Part shown: piece after piece, positions 50,101 to 60,132 of the stretch
Layout: each line of letters begins with the position of its first letter
How positions within the stretch are numbered: the stretch's first letter is position 1
DNA from: Eremophila alpestris peregrina
Taxonomy: Eukaryota > Chordata > Aves > Passeriformes > Alaudidae
DNA length: 64,000 bases
Direction: 5' to 3'
Assembly (NCBI GenBank): GCA_009792885.1
Contig: WMCF01000029.1
Span: 5,412,000-5,475,999 of the forward strand
The notes under the pieces: model-generated
The model's input: the letters and a program-made list of their open reading frames with translations, nothing else
Databases searched by the model: none
What the model was told of the DNA's origin: nothing
Program-made: the position numbers and the translations under genes

Positions 50101-51846
50101 CAACATTTGTGACCAATGTAAATTTCTAACTCCTTTGCTTCAGTTGTAATATTAAGGCATAACGTACGTGTGCCTCTCCAAGTGACAACTGATAGGCATC
50201 AGCCATGAGCCCTGGAGAAATGGCTCAGATCCTGGGCCAGGTATAATACAGAAAGTGAGTCAGGGTTCAGCAGCACTCAGGGGCAAATAGAGGGGCAGGA
50301 TGGTTTGGTTTATATGATTAGAGTGAAAGAATTTTACATCTTCATTTTGACTTTGGGTAAATCTCTGTTAAAATGGACAAAATACTATTGTTCTCTTTCT
50401 CATGGGAATTGACCGTTGTCTCAAAGAGGAAAATAGAAATGTGCCCTGTGGTGCTACAGAAGAAATTAACAGTGAGGACATAGGGAAGGGTGAGTGGGGA
50501 AATGGGGTCAATACAGGAATTACATATCCACCACAGTCACTTGGCCACCAGAATGGCCACACTTGCTTTCAGTAGGGAGTTCTTATGTTATAAAAGAAAG
50601 AAAAAAGGTTTCTGGGATTGTGGAAATACTTAAACAAACTGAAATTACTGCAAAATTTTCTAAGTTTGGAAAAGGTAAATGTATCTTATTCTAATAATCC
50701 ACAATTCTCCCAATCATAAATATGCTTTCATATGCATAGCGCATGGAGTCTATTTGTAAAGAAGTAGCTGTGAATTAGAGAAGATGAATTTCATCTTTGC
50801 AAATAAAAATTGTTTGCCTTCTTTCATATTTCTCAAACATAAAAAAGGCAATTGAAGGTGGGGTAAAGGTAAGAAAATCAGAGAATAACTTCATGCAGTA
50901 TCTCCCATCAGATGCTATAGCCATTTCTCTACAGGAGCTAATAAATATTAATATATACATTGAACTGACATTCTGATTATTCTTCTTAGAAAATGGAAGC
51001 AGAGGAAGAAAGTAATTCCTGTTTAAATTAGAAGTTGCTCTGTATCACAGCTGCCAAGTGCCATTTCAAGCCCCAGGGCAGGTTGTTCTGCTCTGCTGCC
51101 CAAGCTGTTGCTGAGTTACAACTTGCTGACACAGAGGTTGTGGCTTACTTTTAAATACTGAAACTTTACACAAACAAAGATGCAAGATAAGAGATTGTTT
51201 CTTAATTTCTTTGGATCCTCTAAACCTTCACTTATAATTAGTCCCCTGTGCAGCATTCCTAGTTATTTATCCTCCTGGTCTTAGCCCTGCAGTTCTGTTC
51301 TGGGCTTTATAACTCAGAAATAACCTACAGGGGAGTGTTACTTTAGAAGCTCTTTTTTGGCTTGGTTATTAACTTAGATGGATTGTGTCAGTCTTGCTAG
51401 AGTGTACTTGTTTGGCACCAGTTCAAGGGGGAACTGGAAAATCTCAATTGATAAGAATAATTTTCAATATTCATATTTGTTGTGTCTTAATCATCTGACA
51501 ACCTTAATGTCTGTTTGTCTGTATTGTTGTGCAAATGTTGTATTTTGAATTTGATGACTGGGAAAACTGGAAGTCCTAACTAGTACATCAACAAAAGCTG
51601 GAAAATACTAAAATTGTGTTATAAAGGAGCTCCAATTGAATCAGTAATAAAGTATGATTCAGTAAAAAGTGGATAATCCTATAAATCCTGCCCAGGTAAT
51701 TTCTATAACCTGTTTTTCCTAGGAAGGCCCAGGTTCCTGGTGGAGATTGCATTCTGAAGTAATAAAAAATGGAAGTGAGATTCAAGGCACTAAAACACCA
51801 ACTTCTCATGAGATCTTACTGGATATCTACTTTGCATTACCATTTG
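44085..51846 (+). CDS. UNC13C: UNC13 (Munc13)-type C2A domain, five-exon 5' gene portion, probably UNC13C
   Basis: Exons 44085-44106, 45378-45407, 48066-48165, 49892-50009 and 51723-51846 join in phases 1, 1, 2, 0 and 1 with canonical GT-AG sites to give 131 codons. The product opens MELLSVKVKKGRLD and contains TYVVLKVQNLKSTT, CWEQDFMFEI, LWKKGLLWDSILG, DEGPGSWWRL and HEILLDIYFALPF. As recalled, it aligns without a gap to the N-terminal C2A of UNC13A and UNC13B (MSLLCVGVKKAKLD, TYVTLKVQNVKSTT, SWEQDFMFEI, EGPGEW). In those proteins C2A homodimerises or binds the RIM zinc finger at presynaptic active zones and lacks calcium-binding aspartates. Lys32, needed for Munc13-1 homodimerisation, is conserved at the same position. 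The symbol rests on WDR72-UNC13C synteny. Mammalian UNC13C is described without C2A. Confidence 0.82.
45378..45407 (+). CDS. UNC13C: C2A exon 2, 30-nt microexon
   Basis: The acceptor is TTTTAACACAG and the donor ACTG|GTAAGT. Thirty bases complete a split valine codon and encode VKKGRLDKTT, matching VKKAKLDGAQ of UNC13A at the same residue numbers. Phase 1 at both ends means that skipping it would keep the frame but remove ten residues from the first beta strand region. Confidence 0.8.
48066..48165 (+). CDS. UNC13C: C2A exon 3
   Basis: The acceptor is TTGTTTTTCAG and the donor ATGTT|GTAAGT. The 100-base exon encodes TSKTYVVLKVQNLKSTTIHR and then SGREPCWEQDFM, the most conserved block of the Munc13 C2A domain. 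It includes Lys32 and the WEQDF motif. Confidence 0.9.
48759..48772 (-). promoter_or_regulatory. CTCF-like motif, minus orientation
   Basis: GCTCCCTCTGCTGC reads GCAGCAGAGGGAGC on the minus strand, about 12 of 14 positions of the CTCF core. It lies in the intron between C2A exons 3 and 4 and faces the plus-oriented motif at 38062. The call rests on the motif alone. Confidence 0.35.
48827..48900 (+). repeat. Perfect 37-bp tandem duplication
   Basis: Two identical copies (48827-48863 and 48864-48900) start ACAAATATAATTATTTGCCT and end AAGTATACTAT. They lie in the intron between C2A exons 3 and 4. Identity of the copies suggests a recent event or an assembly duplication. Confidence 0.95.
49892..50009 (+). 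CDS. UNC13C: C2A exon 4
   Basis: The acceptor is TTCCTTTATAG and the donor CAGAT|GTAAGT. The 118-base exon completes a phenylalanine codon and encodes EICADGKGFIIELWKKGLLW then DSILGVLWIPLATVQYATD. UNC13A has [20 protein letters not shown] here, with equal spacing. Confidence 0.9.
51723..51846 (+). CDS. UNC13C: C2A exon 5, end of the C2A domain
   Basis: The acceptor is GTTTTTCCTAG and the donor TTTG|GTGAGT. The 124-base exon encodes EGPGSWWRLHSEVIKNGSEI then QGTKTPTSHEILLDIYFALP and F. UNC13A reads EGPGEW, SEICGTKDPT and ILLDAHFELPL at the same spacing. It leaves in phase 1. Two candidate next exons are listed separately. Confidence 0.9.
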
Positions 51847-52795
51847 GTGAGTTACAGATTAAGATCCAGCATTCCAGCCATTCTGTTTCTCTCTAAATTC
51901 CTGTAATTTCACTTAAGTTCCTGAAATACAACAAATAGCAATTTTTCTATAGAATCCTGGAGCATTTTCACAATCAATACTGGTAATTGTTAGTGGTAGG
52001 TAAGAACCACATCCCACAAGGAGCTGGATGAGCAGTTTCAGTAGCTTGTGGTGATCCACATGTGGATTGCAGAGCTAAAGAAGGAAGTACCTCCTTCAGG
52101 GTCAATGCTAGAGCCTGTATGTTACAGCTCTGCAGCACATCACTTTTGACCAATGCATACACAAGTTTTAATGAAATCCAGGCCTTCACAGCATTTTTTA
52201 CCTTCCTAGCTAAGATTGTCTGCCTTTATTTTTAGTGCATATGAAGATGGAAACTATTTATATTTCTAGATATATGAATGTAGTGCATATGAAGGTAGAA
52301 ATGGAAACTGAACTTCAAATAATACATCACCACACATTACTTCCAGAAATAATGCAAAAAGATTGACTTAACTAAGATTATCAGTCCATCTATATGACAT
52401 GTTCTATCTCCAAATAAGGTCACAAACATAATTTAGCTTAACAATTCTGCTTAACATTTTACTCTTTAAATAGTCTAATGAGCTGTGTCTGAAAAGATTA
52501 GTCCTGAAATGTGTGCAAGAATAAAGTAAAACAAAGTGAGAAAGTGTGAATAAGAAACTATATGAAAAGGAGGACTAGAAGTTATACCAAGAATATGCTC
52601 TTTAATTTTCTAATTTTTTGTTAAAATGCATTGTCTTTGATTAACCTTGGTAAATTTTTTGAAGTGTATTCTGCATGACTACACTCCTGTTAATACATCA
52701 GGTAGAATACATATCTTTTCAGAGAAACTGTGGAGTATTTAAGTTTCTTATAAGCTACAACATAGCCTAACTTTTTTCTTCTTCTTTCTATCTTT

Positions 52796-52797
<2 letters not shown>

Positions 52798-52850
<53 letters not shown>
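52798..52850 (+). repeat. Poly(T) tract of 53 bases
   Basis: An uninterrupted T run between C2A exon 5 and the candidate terminal exon. On the minus strand it would be a poly(A) tail. No retrocopied sequence was recognised to its right, so it may be a simple homopolymer expansion or an assembly artefact. Confidence 0.95.
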
Positions 52851-52855
<5 letters not shown>

Positions 52856-53233
52856 TAATTACTTCTTCTTTACTATCTGGCCAAAAAAATTCCAAAATAT
52901 GACCTGTTCCCTAGTTCAGGCTTTTTTGTTTGCTTTGGTTTTTTTGGTATGTTGAATTAGCAGAATGTTTTAAATATGTCCTTACATCATTCCCATATCT
53001 TGAAACCTAGTGTAAAACTGGTATAGGAACTCTAATTGTGTGTTTACAAGATGTAAATTCAGGTTGGTGATTTCAGGTTGCTACTTGGAGAGAGTGTTGG
53101 TTTGTATGTTGAAGCTTGTATTTGATTTCAAACAAATGTGTTGGAAACATTTCCCAAGAAATGTCAGAGTGTAGTCACAAGGCACTGTGAAAATCCTGCA
53201 GAGGTCACTCTTACACCGTAATTTTCTTCACAG

Positions 53234-53331
53234 AGGAAAGAATTCACAAGCACTACGTTATTGAGGACGCCAGGATTATCATCTGCCTGGGGTTTGACAA
53301 GGACATTTTCGTTGCTTATCCTATTGAATAG
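53234..53331 (+). CDS. Candidate terminal exon of a C2A-only product (alternative)
   Basis: After the acceptor TTTTCTTCACAG the phase-1 frame encodes EERIHKHYVIEDARIIICLG then FDKDIFVAYPIE and a TAG at 53329-53331. Joined to exons 1-5 it totals 492 bases, so the protein would be 163 residues. A poly(A) signal AATAAA lies at 53730-53735, about 400 bases on. The sequence does not resemble the EEEARYW helix that follows C2A in UNC13A/B. It could be a lineage-specific terminal exon or chance. Confidence 0.35.
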
Positions 53332-54948
53332 CTCAGCTATGAGCACCTGAGAATCTGTCCTTGACTGCTGGAATCAGTGCAGCCTCTTTATTAGGACAAA
53401 TTACACTGGAAAGGTAGCAGACTGCAGTTACTTTTGATAATTCCTGGAAGATGTTCATTTGAGAATGCCAGATAATGGGCAGGAATATGAGAGCCTCCCA
53501 TGCTGCTTTTATAGTACACCTTCATTTGGACTTGAAATCCTGAGTGTACTAACGTGGAAATGTGTTCTCATCAGTAACTCAGTGCCTTTTCTAGAAGTCT
53601 CATCTAATGTCAGTTGTGGTAGCAATCAAGTTGACATTTCACCATTGCCAGTTACACTGAGCTCCATTAAAGGCTGCTAAGTAAAATGTAGACCTGCAAT
53701 ATTTTAAATTCTGCAAGCAAAGTTGCAGTAATAAAGTACTGACTTTAGATAAACAGTACAGTTGAATTACAAACATTTTTCATGTCTCTAAAAGTTACTT
53801 AAAGGATAATCAGTGGTTTATGAAATAAGGTAATTTTCCTTCAAATTGTGTAGGTCTTTATTGTAAGAGGTAACAGAAGGACATGTCTTATGTTATTCCT
53901 TGAATTCATGCTCCTTGACATTATTATACCTTACATAAAGAGTATAAGCTAAAGAATTTAAAGATAATTTTACTGAAGTAATTGGTAATAGCTGTAATTT
54001 GGAAAATCATTTTGCCAAGTAGCCTACTAAAAGTCAACAGAACTTGTACCTCATTAATAATTTTGAAAAATACCATGCAGAACTCATGTCTTAGGTTTGG
54101 TTTAAATTCAACTCATCCTCACATTTTTCATATACATCAATTAGCAAATGAAGTAACAAGAACAAAGCAGCAATGATGAAATTTAACCCCTGTTTCTTCA
54201 TTAATCGCCATACAAATGCACTGATACACCAAGGGATTTGCAAATGAGAAAATAAATTGTTCTGATACAACTTTGATCCGCAAAAACCAAGGTCCTGAAA
54301 AATCATAACAGACTGATTGTGAAAACTCATGCATCAGAGTAGAGAATTCTAAGTACAGACCACTACAGTTAGTTTAAGAATTCACATATACTTACAATTT
54401 AAAAGTTTGCATTAACATAGCCAGTAGGAAAACATCCTGTTTTCCAGTGTTACCTTTATCTTTTGCATGTTTCACAAGAGTGTTGCATTCACTTTGAGCA
54501 AAAGATATGACACCAATTTCTGGCAGCTTACCTAGTGTTGGTAAACACTGTGATGGAAAATAAATCAAAGCATCATTCCCAATTTGTAAGCAAAACTTTA
54601 AAAATGGAAAAACGAGATGGGCACACAAATTCTTATCATCATCATGGAAGAAAACTTCCTCACAATCAGGATCAGATCATGAACCCTTTCTTCTCACTAA
54701 AGCTAATAACAAGAAGGTAACTGATTTAGGCCTCTCAAAGCTTTTAGAGTACCAATCAGAAGATGATCATCTTGGAACTCTTACTGCTGTTCTTGTAATA
54801 AGTTATTTAATCATGACAATGTTTGCAATTAATTTAATACTTCCCTATTACTATAGATTTAATGAATTAAGATAATTAATTGTCAGTGTACTTCTTTTAG
54901 AAGTAAAATGGGCTGAAAGATTTCTAGCAGCTTTTTCCTTCTCTACAG

Positions 54949-55084
54949 ATACCCACACAGATTTAGATTGCAGAGGCTGGCACACAGAGACACCCCTCCA
55001 ATGTCCAAGGCCTTCACATCAAGATACAAATGGCAGTCAGTCACCCATGGGAAGTGGGCTCAGCATACACAAGAGCAAACTCAG
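54949..55084 (+). CDS. UNC13C: Candidate sixth exon, linker after C2A (alternative)
   Basis: A pyrimidine-rich acceptor (TTCCTTCTCTACAG) and the donor CTCAG|GTATTT enclose 136 bases, open in phase 1 from exon 5. The product is DTHTDLDCRGWHTETPLQCP then RPSHQDTNGSQSPMGSG and SIHKSKL. It weakly resembles the UNC13A/B linker DSAVDDRDSDYRSETSNS followed by PPPYH, with shared D, ET, P.P and H. It leaves in phase 2. No next exon was found in the window. Confidence 0.4.
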
Positions 55085-58000
55085 GTATTTTACCTTGTCA
55101 CATCAGACATGTGTGATATCATTTGTTGATTTCAATTTTTTTTTAATGTCTGAATGTCATGATACATACAAAATTATTTTAAGCAAGAATATAGCTGAAA
55201 GTTTCTTAAACTTGTCAAGAAAATGCAGGTATTCATTAGCTTTTCTATTTTCTTTTATGGAAAATACATGTGCACCTGTCCTGTTCTCACCCCTGGGCAT
55301 GTGTCTATGTAGGGTTCAGCTTTTCCATGGTGACTTCCTGAAAGATTAGAAAGGAAGGGAAGCAACCCCTGACATGATTTGTGTATTGTAACTATTCTCT
55401 TTCATCTGGAAAGTGGGAATAACATTTGATTCCATTTTTGAAGCTAATGTATTTACCTAGGCAAGCTGCCTGCATTTCTGGAAGTTTTCCAGAAGATAAT
55501 TAATATTTTCTATCTATTTCCTTTGAACAAACAACAATGCAGTGAAAAAGAAAAAAAGGAGGGGAAAGCTAATTGCTGTCTTTCTGCTTCTCTGAATGTG
55601 GACAATGATGATGCATAATGGTGGAAGGGGCAAGGAATAAGGTGGCAACAACTGTATTATTTCTCTGCCATCACCTTCTGCTGAGTGGAGTTGAATGCTC
55701 AGGAGGGAGCCCAGTCAGCCTCTAAGAACGCCATTCAGCAGTGGTCTCTGAGCAGGGAGAGCTTTCTCTGTGTTGGAATAATCACTTCACTTCTTTTGAA
55801 AGGCAAACTGGTGAGAAACGAAGTTCTCTCTACTGTTCATTTTGGCTTTCATAGCAGCTGTCACAGACTGCATTACATTTTATTCATGGTGTCCTTTATC
55901 TATAGCTGTGCAGGAAAGACACTGTGAGCAGCTGACACTCCAAAAGGTGTTCTGTCTTGATGAGGGGTAGAACAGGCTCTTGGGAAAGGCAGCAAGAATA
56001 TTTGGTGTGTCAGGCACTTGGCTCCTATTTAAACCGTGTCTAACAGCAGTGGTACTAGAAAATTAGCTCAAAAATGAGGGTAAATACAATAAAAACTATT
56101 ACATAATTAAGTTACATATTCTCTGAGGCAATAACATCTTGATGCATTTAAATGACCTTTTCATGTACTCTAAAAAAGCAGGGTCCTGGTGCATGTAACT
56201 TCTACACAAAATTAGGAAATAAATGAGTCTAAAAAAAGCTCAAGCTCAGGGATGCAGTCAGAGACTGCACATGGACAAGGTGCCACAGCCTTGCTTAGGT
56301 GCCTGTCAGCCTTACCCTGTTTACATTTCCCTGTCGGTCCTTGCAGGGTATTTACAGAGAAGTACAAGTGCTTCCTCAGGGTGAGAGCTGTCAGTAATGG
56401 CAGCAGTCAAGAGCTGTTTCTCTGTGTTTTTCTAAGCCCATGTCCAGTCATTAGCATATCATCTGTGCTGACGTGTCATTTTCAGCAGACAGCTGAGTCT
56501 CTGAGCAGGTTAAGCTAAACTGAAACAAGTTAACTCAATCTGACTATGCATTTTACCCCAAATCATTTAATTGAAATTAAATGAACTTTTATAGTACTAA
56601 ATTGAGGGTCAGCACTAAACTATTAGTTTATTTTATCCAATAATAGGTATTTTCAAAGGTTATGAACAGAAATAGAATTGTTTCAAAACTTAAAAATGGA
56701 GATTTGTATTTATTCCAAATAACTGTATTTGTACTAAAAATCTGAAAAATTAGGGAACTGGATGAAACTACTTCTTTTGAATAGCTGTATTAAATACCAA
56801 AATTAACTGTCCTGTAAGTATTGAAGTATTAATATGTTCCAGATTTCTTCCTTAAGTGTTTTTTTTAGACTGATATTTATTCCTCAGTTCTTTGGTTATG
56901 TACATAAGTGGTGCTGACTTTAGGTGTAGACCGATGACTTATTAAGTGTAACTGAGTAACATTTTCCCATAAAGCAAAAACTTACTAAATCAAAATTTGG
57001 AGGATGTGGTAAATTATTAAGTGACCTCTTATTGGAGCAGTATCTTTTTTCGCTAGAGGCTTGAAAAAGAAGACAGAGAAGGGGAAAATACTAGTAAAAA
57101 AACCCAAAATCTACAAATCATCTGAGTTTTTCTCCAAATAACATAAAGAATCATTTGAATTTCTAAAAATCAGCCATCAAGTATTTATTGTGTACTTCAT
57201 TCTACCTCTCCACAGTAGCCATAGGGTAAATCAGTTGGTTCACTCTTTATGCATTACTAGTATCCAGTGCTGAATGCTACTACTTGCAGGAATAGATTTC
57301 ATGGTTAATCTCTGTGGTACCACTGAGGTAGAAATAATGTTGCTGTATATCCAGAGTAGCCACAATGTACAGATAGACCTGTCAATCATAAACTAAAGTA
57401 AATGACATAAAATTGATAAGGGGCATTTCCAAAACAAGCAAAGTGGAGCAAATATTTCTTTTAAATAATAACCAACTAACCCCAAAAACGTAAGGAAGTC
57501 CAGCAACAGGGACAAGGATCTTTCTTTTTAAAAGGACATAGATTTGTCCTGTGACACTTGTTTTCTCTGTAGAACTGTAAATCAATCATTGAACAAGGAG
57601 AAAAAAGATGTTATTACATTACAACTAAAAATCCATTATTTAAATGGATAATGAACCATATTTTCTACCTGTGTGGGCCACGTGAGTAGATGCCATGTAC
57701 ACCTACACATCTGTTTAAACAGACAGTGTTTGAACAGACATTTGGTTTCTGTTGTGATCATTCAAACTGTGATCATTCAATGAGAGATTTCTCAAATTTA
57801 AATGTCAGAATAGGTAAGCATAACTGATCTTCTATAACATGTTATTGCTGCATATTTACTGCCAAAAAGAAATAAGTTCCAAAAGAAGAAAAGAAAGAGG
57901 CATTTAACAAAAGATGGCTATCACATGCAAGGCTTTTGCTATGAACTTCCCCTGGTTCCCAGCTTTCAGAACTGGCATATTATTTTCAAAATATAAAAAG

Positions 58001-59289
58001 AAGTCGACATTATAATTAGTGATGGGTGGCTTTGCATTTAATTATTATTCATAGGCTGTTCTCTAAACTGAAGGTAATTTAACTCATGTAAAACTTACGT
58101 GTTACAAAGGCAAAGTAAAAGGACTGTTTACGTCAAAATCCATGAACCAAGAGAATTCCCTGAGTCTGAACTATTTTCACATATTTAAGAGCATTCCTCT
58201 AAGCTCTTTGGCTTCTTGGACAGCTTTGTTCTGCTTGAGTTACAGAAAGTGGTGTGGGTAGAAAGGTATTCAACTTTAGATGATGTCTTGTATACTAAAT
58301 CAATCATTTAAAACTGTAAATAAATGTTGTTAGTTTCTGTAATTACAGTAAAGCAGATCTTTTCAGTAAGAATCTTATGTAAAATTGAGCCCTTTGTGCA
58401 CCAGCACAGTGCTGAGAGTTCATTCCTCTGTACCCCAGGCTTAATTCTCATCTGTCACTCAAACTCACATGCTCATTGATGATCCTTCCTGCTCCGCTGC
58501 TCTTTCCTATTTCAGTTCCACCCTCTTGCTTTTCTCAAATGTGTTCCCTTCAGCTCTTCTGTGGCCTGAAGCTGTTGCTCTTGATTGCATCAAGAGTAGT
58601 ACTTTTAAAGACTACTTCAAAAAAACTTTCTATATAATTTTAAACACTGTTTCAGTAGCTCTGTAGAACAGAGGAAGTACAAACAAAATTTAAAAATTAG
58701 AGATGGAGAATGCTATGTCTCATTCATACAGTGAATTTGAAGTTTAACCAATTTTTATGGGTTTTTACTGTCTCTATAACAATGACAGCTTTATAATTGT
58801 TACCCATTTAATTTGTATATTTTAAATATTTTTGAGTAAAAAAATGGAAAAGAAGATAAATTAGCAATTAACAATATAGAGAGAAAATATTGTACTTGAA
58901 AGAGATTGAGGAAAAAGGACACTGAATTAACTGAGAAACATTTAGGGAATTGAAGACTGTGTCAGAAAAAAACCCCAGTGAATTACATGTAAAATTGTTG
59001 GGAGTGTAGTATGGAACCAAACATTTATTTTGCAAGGCAATTTGCAGTTTAGAACAAGTGATGGTGAGCTGATGTGACACGTTGATGTACATTTTCTTTC
59101 CTAAAGTTATCCCAAATAGATTTTGGTAAGTTATTTTTGTTTGACTGGTTTTGAAGTTAAATGCTTTAATTCACATCCTGAGGTTCTCGGTAGAATCAAT
59201 TTAAAAATTTTTAGTAACTATGAAGTATGCAGCCATGAATCCAATCTTTGTGGCACAGCTGAAAGCCAGAATCTTCATCCCTAGCTGGG

Positions 59290-59660
59290 TTTGTACAAAT
59301 GTGCAGGATGGAGGTAAGTGAGGATGAGCTGCTGCTCCCCAAGGGAGGGGCAGTGAGACAGGATAACACAGCAAACAGGGCAGGGCCAGGGCAGCCAGTG
59401 CCCAGCCCAGATCCCCAGGAAAGCCTGGGAATGGCAGCACGGTTCAAACAACAGTGCAAAACCTGTGCTGATGGAACAGATCTGAGCCAAACTGGCAGCT
59501 CCTGGAGCTCAGGGTCAGGGCCAGGGGTGCAGCCAGGGCAGGGCACAGCAGTGAGCACCAGGCAGGTCCATAACAGCACAGCAGGGTCCAGCTCAGGCCT
59601 GGCAGTGAGTCCAAGAGTGGGGGTCCCCCTCACTGGGTACACAGGCAGAGCTGTGCTTGA
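59290..59660. other. Unidentified GC-rich patch
   Basis: A sharply bounded G/A/C-rich segment in AT-rich surroundings, open for 140 codons on the plus strand (59299-59721) and 143 on the minus. A strong donor-like GAG|GTAAGTGA is at 59313/59314. Opposite strands open together in GC-rich DNA suggest composition rather than coding. It could be part of an old LTR or another repeat. Confidence 0.4.
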
Positions 59661-60113
59661 GCCACTGTTCCAATCTAGGAATGAAACAATCTTGGAAAAA
59701 CTTCCAGGAGAGGAGGCATAGAATCTAGCTCTAGCACAAAAGATACAGCCAAGTCTTATCTCCTGCTGTATATGTGAAATAACCTACAAAACCCAATTAT
59801 AAAATAGATTACACATCAAAATAAAATGCAAATATCTTTGTCATATAGCAGAGACTACTCTTGGTTTCTTCCAGTGTCTATCCCCACCAGCCCATAGTGT
59901 TTCACTTCTCCCAGTGCTCAGATGTTTTGAGTTTCTTTACCTTCAGTCTTTTCACAATCATCTGTTGTGTTTGGGGTTATTGGGAGTGTTCTGATGATTG
60001 TTGTGCATCCTGATATGAACTGATACTGAGCTTTAATTGGCTTCCTTCTTAATTTTCCTAGTTTTATATTGTTTGTTATGGTGACTTTTCATAATAAATG
60101 AGAAATCATTATG

Positions 60114-60132
60114 ACATTACATTATGTAATGT
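60114..60132. repeat. Perfect short palindrome
   Basis: ACATTACAT, one T, then ATGTAATGT: nine-base arms around a single base. It lies in AT-rich DNA right of the C2A exons. Confidence 0.8.

Noticed and set aside
56343..56376. Possible small exon after TCCTTGCAG with a GGTGAG donor
   Set aside because: Only about 34 bases with no resemblance to UNC13 sequence. Too short to support by eye.
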